Virus record (IMG/VR): IMGVR_UViG_3300025132_000196
Span: 1 to 29,861 of that record
Reading direction: 5' to 3' (one strand)
DNA length: 29,861 bases
Source of the DNA: a virus
How positions within the stretch are numbered: the first letter of the stretch is position 1; each line of letters begins with the position of its first letter. The notes beneath the pieces were generated by a model that saw nothing but the letters and a program-made list of their open reading frames with translations, did no database searches and was not told the origin of the DNA. Position numbers and translations under genes: made by a program. This document shows, piece after piece, positions 13,963-20,426 of this stretch.

Positions 13963-14908
13963 ATATGTTGAGTTTGTTAATGCTCAAAATAATAGGACAA
14001 ATGTTTATACAACCGTTTATGACTTTGAACATTTTTCAGAAAAAGCAAAAATAGATTCAACAGTTATATTGGATAGAATGTTTTTAGATTTTGACGGACA
14101 TGACAATGATTTAGAATTGGCTTGGAGAGATGTTCAAATGGTAATGCAAAGAGTTATCCAAAATGATTGGAAACATACTCTCTTCTTTTCTGGAAGAGGG
14201 TTTCATTTGTTTCTCTTTGGAGAACGCACGAATAATATCAGAAACATTCAAATCTTTTTTAGAGAATTCAAAGCAATACTTGAGGCAAACTTTAGAGGGA
14301 GAAATACTCTTGATGAAAGAGTTGGCCAAACTACAAGATTGCGAAGAGTACCTAATACTGTAAATATGTCGTCTGCTGATGCTAACGGCAATCCGTATTA
14401 TTGCATCCCCTTGAATAGAAAAGACCTTTCATTTGACCTTGAAAGTATTTTGTCTTTGGCTCAAAAGCCTCGGCATTTACCGTTCCAAATGAGTGGAAAT
14501 AACTTGGTTGTATTCCCCGAAGCACCCCCTATTCAAGCGGTTGGGGGCGAGGTTTCAGTGCCGGAAACAATAGGAAAATTGCCTATGTTGCCGTGTTTGC
14601 ACAATGCGGTTATGACAGAGAATCCGTCACATATTTCAAGAGCATACTTGGTATCTTGGTATCGTGACTTAATTACAGGATATACAGATTTGATTACTCT
14701 TGATGATAAAGTCGCAACTTTGAATTTAGTTGTTGATGAATTAGAAAGAGTATTTGCTGAATCAGATACAGTATGGTTAGATTGGGATAAAGATACTACC
14801 AAGAAACATGCAAGGTTCACAGTGTTCAATAACTACAATACCCCTCATTGTGATAAACTAATCAATGAAGGGTTTTGTATTGGTAAATGTTGGAGGTTCC
14901 CAGAATGA
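13877..14908 (+). CDS. Archaeo-eukaryotic primase with PriL-like Fe-S C-terminus (fused PriS/PriL type)
   Basis: The product (343 aa) makes primers. The AEP catalytic core has the DxD pair D71 and D73 (FLDFDGHD) and the SGRGFH motif at 105-110, both diagnostic of PriS-type primases. The C-terminal part has C240 (LPCLHNAVM) followed by the SHISRAYLVSWY helix, then C325, C334 and C338 (PHC ... GFCIGKC). This is the arrangement of the four cysteines in the PriL Fe-S domain. In cellular archaea the two parts are separate proteins; fused forms are described from plasmids and viruses. ATG 13877 is used because GGAGGG lies just upstream; a TTG at 13862 is less likely. ATGA joins it to the next gene. 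Confidence 0.88.
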   Translation: MKYPREVWAGSHIKNAPQMKRKIAWSRNEYVEFVNAQNNRTNVYTTVYDFEHFSEKAKIDSTVILDRMFLDFDGHDNDLELAWRDVQMVMQRVIQNDWKHTLFFSGRGFHLFLFGERTNNIRNIQIFFREFKAILEANFRGRNTLDERVGQTTRLRRVPNTVNMSSADANGNPYYCIPLNRKDLSFDLESILSLAQKPRHLPFQMSGNNLVVFPEAPPIQAVGGEVSVPETIGKLPMLPCLHNAVMTENPSHISRAYLVSWYRDLITGYTDLITLDDKVATLNLVVDELERVFAESDTVWLDWDKDTTKKHARFTVFNNYNTPHCDKLINEGFCIGKCWRFPE

Positions 14909-15234
14909 GAAAGAAAGTAAATTTTAGAATACTAAAAGAAATAACATTAAATGAATTAAATAAGGTTGCAAACGATGAGATTTGGTTATGTGACTTAGTT
15001 GAACAGGTGGCTAATAAGTACGCAGATTCGATGCCAGCATGGAATTTAATATCAATTAATTACAGAAAAATAAAACAATGTGATATGATGATTTCCAATA
15101 TAGCCAAAAATAATGGTTGGGGTTCAAAGCATAAAAGAAGAGATACAGAGTTGTATAAGATTGAGGGAATGGAAAAAAGGTTACTCAGAGAAATAACATT
15201 AACTGTATTGTATAGATTACAGGAGGAAGAATAA
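14905..15234 (+). CDS. Small winged-helix-like protein (109 aa)
   Basis: ATG 14905 overlaps the primase stop (ATGA) and follows GGAGG. The product has a basic N-terminal helix, then IWLCDLVEQVANKYAD, a probable recognition helix ISINYRKIKQCDMMISNI, and a basic wing HKRRDTELYKI, then one more helix. The core order and the closing L-Y-K-I match the products at 4052 and 10418. A DNA-binding role is likely. It lies between primase and ERCC4-like nuclease, so replication or its control is the probable context. Confidence 0.72.
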   Translation: MRKKVNFRILKEITLNELNKVANDEIWLCDLVEQVANKYADSMPAWNLISINYRKIKQCDMMISNIAKNNGWGSKHKRRDTELYKIEGMEKRLLREITLTVLYRLQEEE

Positions 15235-15923
15235 TGTTGATAATTGATTCAAGAGAAAACTCTCGTTTATCTAAATTAGTTATGCAACAAGCAAAGGCTA
15301 TCAAAGTACCTTGTGAAAAACGATGGATTGAGATAGGAGATTATGTATTTGATAATGTTTGCTTTGAGGCAAAATCAACAACAGATTTCTTAGGTTCAGT
15401 AATGAATAAAAGACTATGGACTCAATTAGATAATATGGATAGGCATTACGAAACTAATGTAGTCATTATCTATGGAGATATGCAAGAAGCAATACACAAT
15501 GTTATTCAGCATTCTCCAAGTAAAATGCCTATTGTTACAAGAAGCATTATGTTAAACAATAAGTTTCTTGGGGCAATAGGTCGCATTGTGTTAGATACCG
15601 ATGCGAAGCCCTTTTGGGTTAAATCAGAAGAAGAAGCGGCATTAATTATAACGGCAGTTAGCAAAATGAAACCAATAACAAGAGATACAATAGCACCACA
15701 AATATTCAAAAGAATAACAACAGATGATTTAAGAATAGATTTACTAAGCAGTATTAAAGGAGTATCAATAAAAAAGGCAAAACAAATGATAAGCCAATTT
15801 GGTTCTATCATGGAAATAGGCGAATGTTCAGCATATGAATTACAAGCCATAGAAGGAATTGGAGAAACCTTAGCCAAAAGAATAATCTCCACCCTAAATT
15901 CAGAAGAGAAGGTGAAAATATGA
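15234..15923 (+). CDS. ERCC4/XPF-like structure-specific nuclease
   Basis: The product (229 aa) matches the nuclease and helix-hairpin-helix parts of archaeal XPF/Hef proteins, which cut branched DNA. The core reads IDSRE near 4-8, IGDYVF with D36, then EAKSTTDF with E45, K47 and D51. The usual ERKxxxD is EAKxxxD, so the Arg is changed but both acids and the Lys remain. The end has two HhH motifs, IKGVSIKKAKQMI and IEGIGETLAKRI. There is no helicase domain, as in short archaeal XPF, and no clear PIP box at the end. The start at ATG 15234 follows AGGAGGAAG; the A of the ATG is shared with the previous stop (TAATG). It overlaps the helicase gene as ATGA. Confidence 0.9.
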   Translation: MLIIDSRENSRLSKLVMQQAKAIKVPCEKRWIEIGDYVFDNVCFEAKSTTDFLGSVMNKRLWTQLDNMDRHYETNVVIIYGDMQEAIHNVIQHSPSKMPIVTRSIMLNNKFLGAIGRIVLDTDAKPFWVKSEEEAALIITAVSKMKPITRDTIAPQIFKRITTDDLRIDLLSSIKGVSIKKAKQMISQFGSIMEIGECSAYELQAIEGIGETLAKRIISTLNSEEKVKI

Positions 15924-17461
15924 ATGACAATACAGTACAAGGCGACCAACGCCTTAATGACGATATAGAGGATGAAGAGGCATATGATGATATGCTCGGA
16001 CAAAATGCAGGTATCTTTAGTGAAGCACTACCGGCAATTGTAAGAGAGTTTCAGAAATCAGCAGTTGAGGTATCACATTACAATGATATACCGGCTGGCA
16101 TTTCATTCTTCAATATCTTAGGACAGATAGTGAAAGACTTCGTAATTATTCCTAATGGAAGAAATCACGAAGATACAAGAATCCACTTTTGTTGGGTTCA
16201 AACAAGTGGAACGGGAAAATCAACATTATGGAACTTTGTCGGGCCGGTAGCAAAAAGAACATTTGAAAAAATAAACACTACTAATCAGCACCCGCCACTA
16301 TTGACAATGCAAGATGGATTACCAATACCTATGGTTAGAAGTTTCAATACTTTTGGAGTAACTGATTATACCGATTCAGTTCTAATTGGAGGCTTTGAAA
16401 AAGTCCTTCAAACTGAAAGAGGTGATGATGGTAATGAAAGACAAACCGGAATATGGGAGATGGAAAGAAGGCCCGGAATTTTAGAAGGTAGCGGATTAGC
16501 CCATTGGGATGAATTTGAATACTCCGGTATTTTTAATCAATCCTCTCATAAAGAACAGGCAATTGTTTATCTAAATACTTTAATGAACAGTCTTTCCGGT
16601 GAATCTTGGATTATCTCTAAGGCTCTTGCATCTTACAGTGGAGAAGTTATGGAATGTTTCTGTGAGCGTTCAGTATTGGCTATGACTTATCCTCCATCTA
16701 ACTTAAATGAGATTATCGCTGAAAAGGGAGTATTACAAAGAATGCTTCTGTATGTTTGGGAGGTTCCCGAATTTATTCAACATAAGATGAGAGAAGAACA
16801 AATTGACAAAGCAGGTACTATTGAAGAAGTCAATCAACCAATTGATAAGTACGCTGATGCACTATTTACTCTATATGAAATGACTAAGAAAAGATTCAAT
16901 GATGTTGGAGGCGACCCGCTAAAAACCATGAGATTTACAAGTGATTTCAATGCGGTTCTAAAATTAGAATACAACAACATGAAGAATTACCTTAACAATA
17001 CAAGAGCAGATGTGGCTAAGTTGGCAGGTAACTTTACTACCCGTCTAATGAAGATTATGATGAAGATGTCAGTATTATGTTCCATCGCCTCAGCACCTTC
17101 AATTAAGAATGAAGATGATAGATTTTTAGTCACCGGAACCAATGTTAGACAGGCGGCTACTATTGTCCGACAGTGTTATATGACTCTCGTTGATTGGTTA
17201 GAACGAAGCCTAAGAGTTAAGCGACAGTCCTTGGCAGAGCAAACGCTTGAACCTGTTTTCATGGAAATCTATAAAAATGAAAGTGAGAAGTCGGAGGATG
17301 GATTAGTCAATAAAGCGCAGTTTTTGAAGAAGGCGGGCGCAAAGGCAAAGAAATCTCAATCACAAATTTACAGACATTATGAAAGAATCCGTCATAAATT
17401 TGAAGAAGAAAAGCATGGTCGCAGTACATACATAAGGCGAATAGGAGTGGATGAAGAATGA
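15920..17461 (+). CDS. Probable replicative helicase (DUF3987-like P-loop ATPase)
   Basis: The product (513 aa) has a P-loop TSGTGKST at 95-102 (K100), a Walker B AHWDEFE with D197 and E198, and a later sensor-like region CERSVLAMTYP followed by QRMLLYVWEVPE. This layout resembles DUF3987 proteins, which occur next to primases in viruses and plasmids and are taken as helicases. The last 55 residues (DGLVNKAQFLKKAG, SQSQIYRHYERIR, RSTYIRRIG) look like a winged helix. No MCM-like gene was seen, so this is the best candidate for the fork helicase. The acidic N-terminus is poorly conserved in style. Helicase function is inferred from context. Confidence 0.7.
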   Translation: MNDNTVQGDQRLNDDIEDEEAYDDMLGQNAGIFSEALPAIVREFQKSAVEVSHYNDIPAGISFFNILGQIVKDFVIIPNGRNHEDTRIHFCWVQTSGTGKSTLWNFVGPVAKRTFEKINTTNQHPPLLTMQDGLPIPMVRSFNTFGVTDYTDSVLIGGFEKVLQTERGDDGNERQTGIWEMERRPGILEGSGLAHWDEFEYSGIFNQSSHKEQAIVYLNTLMNSLSGESWIISKALASYSGEVMECFCERSVLAMTYPPSNLNEIIAEKGVLQRMLLYVWEVPEFIQHKMREEQIDKAGTIEEVNQPIDKYADALFTLYEMTKKRFNDVGGDPLKTMRFTSDFNAVLKLEYNNMKNYLNNTRADVAKLAGNFTTRLMKIMMKMSVLCSIASAPSIKNEDDRFLVTGTNVRQAATIVRQCYMTLVDWLERSLRVKRQSLAEQTLEPVFMEIYKNESEKSEDGLVNKAQFLKKAGAKAKKSQSQIYRHYERIRHKFEEEKHGRSTYIRRIGVDEE

Positions 17462-17700
17462 AGTGGGAAAATACATATCTTATCTTTGAAGTAGCAAAAG
17501 GGCCGAAAGTAATAACAGATTCGTTAGATACTTATGGTGACGATGGATGGGAATGTGCGTCTATGTTATTAGTCGCAGGTTCCAAAATCGTTTGTTTCCT
17601 AAAGAGAAGAACAGATTCAGAAGAACCCGTAAATAAAGAAGAAGAGAAGATTAGTAAACTATGGTCGTCTAATTCCTCTTCTTCTGCAAATAAGGAATGA
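17458..17700 (+). CDS. DUF4177-like small protein (80 aa)
   Basis: The start overlaps the helicase stop as ATGA. The first part reads KWENTYLIFEVAKG, followed by DTYGDDGWECASMLL and IVCFLKRR. This is the pattern of small DUF4177-type proteins (a strand, L..yG.eGWE, then a strand ending LKR), found widely in bacteria and phages with unknown function. The C-terminal 30 residues are Ser/Glu/Lys-rich and probably disordered. The resemblance is by eye and the function unknown. Confidence 0.65.
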   Translation: MKWENTYLIFEVAKGPKVITDSLDTYGDDGWECASMLLVAGSKIVCFLKRRTDSEEPVNKEEEKISKLWSSNSSSSANKE

Positions 17701-17704
17701 TAGC

Positions 17705-18298
17705 ATGTCAGTATTAGCATTGGATATTGAAACCAAAAATATGTCCTATGAAATAGGCGGATTTGGTAATACCCATATGTTTCAAGTATCAACTGTTGCT
17801 ACTTGGGATGGCAATACAGGAACAGTTTATGTTGATGAGTCGGTTGATTCATTTGCTAAGTCTGGCCATGTGATAAAGCCCCTTTCTGAATTAAAATATG
17901 ATTTAGATAATCATTTTCAGAAAGGAGGCTCTTTGTTAGGACATAACATAGTGGCTTTTGATTTGCCTATTCTTAGAGATTCTATGGATATTTATTGTAT
18001 TCATAAGTATCTAAAAGATGAGAAGTACATTGATACTTCAAAGATTCTATTGAAGGAACATGGCGAAAGATTCCAACTAAAGAATCTTGTTAAGTGTACT
18101 ATGAATGATGCTAAACTAATGGAAAGCGCAGATGCGCCAAGATTATGGAAAATGGGGCAATATGATGAAGTGGTGGAGTATTGTATGAAAGACACACAAT
18201 TAGTTTATGACCTATGGAAATACGGTCAAACAAATGGAATAGTCAAGGCTTTTTCTTTAGAGAAAGCCGAACATAAAGATTTAGAGGTGAAGTGGTAA
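17705..18298 (+). CDS. RNase H-fold 3'-5' exonuclease (DEDDy type)
   Basis: The product (197 aa) carries the three exonuclease motifs. Motif I is ALDIET with D7 and E9. Motif II is GHNIVAFDLPIL with D86. Motif III is YCMKD with Y159 and D163. This group resembles the proofreading domain of family A/B polymerases and stand-alone viral exonucleases. It could proofread, process DNA ends or degrade nucleic acid. PolB in this genome has its own exonuclease domain, so this is an additional activity. It starts 4 bases after the previous stop and shares TAATG with the next gene. Confidence 0.88.
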   Translation: MSVLALDIETKNMSYEIGGFGNTHMFQVSTVATWDGNTGTVYVDESVDSFAKSGHVIKPLSELKYDLDNHFQKGGSLLGHNIVAFDLPILRDSMDIYCIHKYLKDEKYIDTSKILLKEHGERFQLKNLVKCTMNDAKLMESADAPRLWKMGQYDEVVEYCMKDTQLVYDLWKYGQTNGIVKAFSLEKAEHKDLEVKW

Positions 18299-18450
18299 TG
18301 ACAGGTTGGGATTGGTTCGGTCTGATTACCTTTGTCATCATTCTGATGCTTTTGTTCTTTGCGGCATTTGGAGGTTCTAATATCTCTGATGAAACCGTTG
18401 AAGATTACATGAAGCGTTTAATGAAGAATGATGGTAAAGGCGGTCTTTGA
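18298..18450 (+). CDS. Tiny membrane protein (50 aa)
   Basis: The frame runs from ATG 18298 (TAATG overlap, GAGGTGAAG upstream) to TGA 18448-18450. Residues 8-25 form a clear membrane span (GLITFVIILMLLFFAAFG) after an N-terminal WDW, followed by a hydrophilic tail with DETVEDYMKRLMKNDG. The short single-span layout resembles small virus membrane proteins in general; no family was recognised. It is coupled to the zinc ribbon gene by ATGA. Confidence 0.68.
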   Translation: MTGWDWFGLITFVIILMLLFFAAFGGSNISDETVEDYMKRLMKNDGKGGL

Positions 18451-18596
18451 TGAGTCTAAAGCAAAAGTGTATATTTTGTAATGAACTCACAATTGCCAAG
18501 AGAATTCTTGGCTTTTATGTTGGTTCTAATGAGCAAATCAAATTATGGGAATGTCGGTCATGCAAAGGCATTTGGTCTAGTAAAACGAAAAGTTAG
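18450..18596 (+). CDS. Small zinc ribbon protein (48 aa)
   Basis: The frame from ATG 18450 to TAG 18594-18596 encodes MSLKQKCIFCNELTIAKR and on to WECRSCKGIW. Cysteines C7/C10 and C35/C38 form a zinc ribbon. It is the last gene of the + block, starting within the previous stop and ending 20 bases before the terminator hairpin. Function unknown; such ribbons often bind nucleic acid or transcription proteins. Confidence 0.72.
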   Translation: MSLKQKCIFCNELTIAKRILGFYVGSNEQIKLWECRSCKGIWSSKTKS

Positions 18597-18615
18597 AAAT
18601 GAAAACAAAATAATT

Positions 18616-18646
18616 GAGGGGGGCTTCGGCCTCCCTCTTTTTTTTT
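18616..18646 (+). terminator. Hairpin terminator with UUCG loop and T tract between convergent blocks
   Basis: GAGGGGGGC (18616-18624) pairs with GCCTCCCTC (18629-18637), with one G-U pair, around a TTCG loop, and is followed by nine Ts (18638-18646). On the minus strand the same hairpin is followed by a T-rich stretch (ATTATTTTGTTTTC), so it may stop both converging transcripts. This is a classical intrinsic terminator shape. Archaeal RNA polymerase can terminate on the T tract alone, so the hairpin could instead protect transcript ends. Confidence 0.85.
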
Positions 18647-18682
18647 GGCTTTTTGAATTCTGGTAAGTCGTTTTTTATTATA

Positions 18683-20077
18683 TCACGCTATTCCAATAAT
18701 CATCCAGCCGGGAGTAATTGGTGGGGCTGAATCATTTGCACCTTGTAAAATAACACCTGTTTGTGGTGCTAATGTAATTACATTAGCGGAAGTAACATAG
18801 GGATGGCCGGTATCATTCAGGTCAAAATGTTGAACAGTTGTAATAGTAATTGGATTAGCAGGGTCTATATTTTTAATATGATGAATTTGAAATGCTACTG
18901 CGGCTGGCATAGCAAATGTATTTCCTGCTGGTGCTAAATCAAATGAATAAATAACTTTTTTAGTTAATGTTGGTGCGGGTAGGCCACCTCCACCAATATC
19001 TAAAACTTCATATCCAGCAGAAAAGGTTCCACCCGATATTACACCTATTGTGCCTGTAACTGTTTGGTCTGCGGCTATTGTGGTTGTTGCCGCAATTGAA
19101 CCTGTAACAGACAATGCTGAACCTGTAAATTGCATATTTGCTTCAGCATTCATAGTATCTGCCGTTAATGCAGTAACAACATAATTATTAGCACCATTCG
19201 TCAAAAAGTCTGAAACATCAACTGCAATTGTAGCGGTTGAGCCTTCAGCCGGAGTATGGGTAACATCTATTCCTGTTCCAGCCGAAACATCAGTCATATA
19301 GTTTCCAGCCGTGTCTGTTCCTAATGCAACACTATTTGCTTGTATTGTAGCCGCACCACCAGCCGCTATTGCTATATCTCCCGAAACATTTCCAAAGATT
19401 GCATCTTCTAAATTAGTAAATGAAATCTTTTTCTCAGTACCATTATCAGAGAATACAAAATGGTCTTGGGTTTGATGTAGTCCCGTACCACCTAATGCTG
19501 AATAACCGTCAATATCTAAACCGATTCCATCTGTTTCAGAACTTGTTAGATATTGTATTCTTCTTGTTGCTTTAGCCGCACCTTTCTGCACTTCTAAAAT
19601 AGCAATAGGAATATCACCTGCTGTTAAATCTGCAACTTTATCAACCCCTGCCGCATGTCTAATTTTAACTACATTAGAACTATTGACTACAATTACAGAA
19701 TAGCGATTTTGTCCGGTAGTATCTGAACTTCCTTCTTGAAATTGAACATCAGTTTCAGTACCGCTTGTAACTTCAGTAATTGTTGCTTCAGTCGTAGCAC
19801 TCTGTAATGTTCCGTTTCTAACTACCTTACCTGTTCTAACAGTAATTACGCTGACTCCTGTACCATCATTCATTTGCATATTGAAGTTTTTAGAACCTGT
19901 ACCAACTGCCGCAGTTAGCACTGCATAGCCTGTTGTAGCCATAGCGTTTAATGCCTTAATTAAACCCGAATGGGGGAAATCCACACCATCAACAGGTTGA
20001 CCTGCTGAACCATTATGCGTACTATTATCTCCCATTTTTGTTATATATCCACTGTTAATATATTCGTTATCTGCCAT
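18683..20077 (-). CDS. Tail-fibre-like protein (464 aa)
   Basis: The product is Thr-, Ala- and Gly-rich and beta-structured throughout, as in tail fibres or appendage proteins that touch the host. Segments such as NSVALGTDTAGNYMTDVSAG and GTGIDVTHTPAEGSTATIAV, and FTGSALSVTGSIAATTTIAA, resemble repeat regions in fibre proteins of marine phages. The N-terminal region (SGLIKALNAMATTGYAVLTA) may attach to the tail. The C-terminus is a compact beta domain. It is the last gene of the late block, with its ribosome binding site GAGGTGGAG lying in the final codons of the upstream gene. The host receptor is unknown. Confidence 0.7.
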   Translation of the reverse strand: MADNEYINSGYITKMGDNSTHNGSAGQPVDGVDFPHSGLIKALNAMATTGYAVLTAAVGTGSKNFNMQMNDGTGVSVITVRTGKVVRNGTLQSATTEATITEVTSGTETDVQFQEGSSDTTGQNRYSVIVVNSSNVVKIRHAAGVDKVADLTAGDIPIAILEVQKGAAKATRRIQYLTSSETDGIGLDIDGYSALGGTGLHQTQDHFVFSDNGTEKKISFTNLEDAIFGNVSGDIAIAAGGAATIQANSVALGTDTAGNYMTDVSAGTGIDVTHTPAEGSTATIAVDVSDFLTNGANNYVVTALTADTMNAEANMQFTGSALSVTGSIAATTTIAADQTVTGTIGVISGGTFSAGYEVLDIGGGGLPAPTLTKKVIYSFDLAPAGNTFAMPAAVAFQIHHIKNIDPANPITITTVQHFDLNDTGHPYVTSANVITLAPQTGVILQGANDSAPPITPGWMIIGIA

Positions 20078-20078
20078 A

Positions 20079-20426
20079 TTACTCCACCTCGACTTCTATA
20101 AAAAATTCGACTTCTTCACTTGTACTGAAAGGCCCAATTGCATCAAAGGGTATTCTTAGAAGTAAATTACCCGAAGAATCTTCTAAACTAATTTCTCTCA
20201 ATGTGCGACCCGTTATTGATGATTCAGAACCTTGTACGGTTACTTTCCATTGAACAGTATTTTCTGCTGACTTTACTCCCGATGCAGATATATTACTACT
20301 TAACAAAGGAACATCTAATTCCAATTGTGCAGGAGAAGTGGCGTTTCCACCAGAGCCTACATTAGCCTCACTAAATGTACTAACTAAGTAACTTGCTATC
20401 AGTGATTTTCCTTTGTCCGTTATCAT
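20079..20426 (-). CDS. Short tail or baseplate protein (115 aa)
   Basis: The product begins MITDKGKSLIASYLVSTFSE and continues with VGSGGNATSPAQLELDVPLL, then strands to the end FFIEVEVE. The opening (start of a frame with G-K-x-L-I-A, then a G-S-G motif and a D/L-rich strand) is common in small phage tail or collar proteins found beside tail fibres. The function in assembly is inferred from neighbours: the giant hub gene before it and the fibre-like gene after it. The upstream start overlaps the giant gene's stop as ATGA. Confidence 0.65.
   Translation of the reverse strand: MITDKGKSLIASYLVSTFSEANVGSGGNATSPAQLELDVPLLSSNISASGVKSAENTVQWKVTVQGSESSITGRTLREISLEDSSGNLLLRIPFDAIGPFSTSEEVEFFIEVEVE

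Noticed and set aside
18481-18666. A 61-residue frame starting MNSQLPREFLAF
   Set aside because: It lies in another frame over the zinc ribbon gene and reads through the terminator hairpin; the coupled CxxC frame at 18450 is the better gene.
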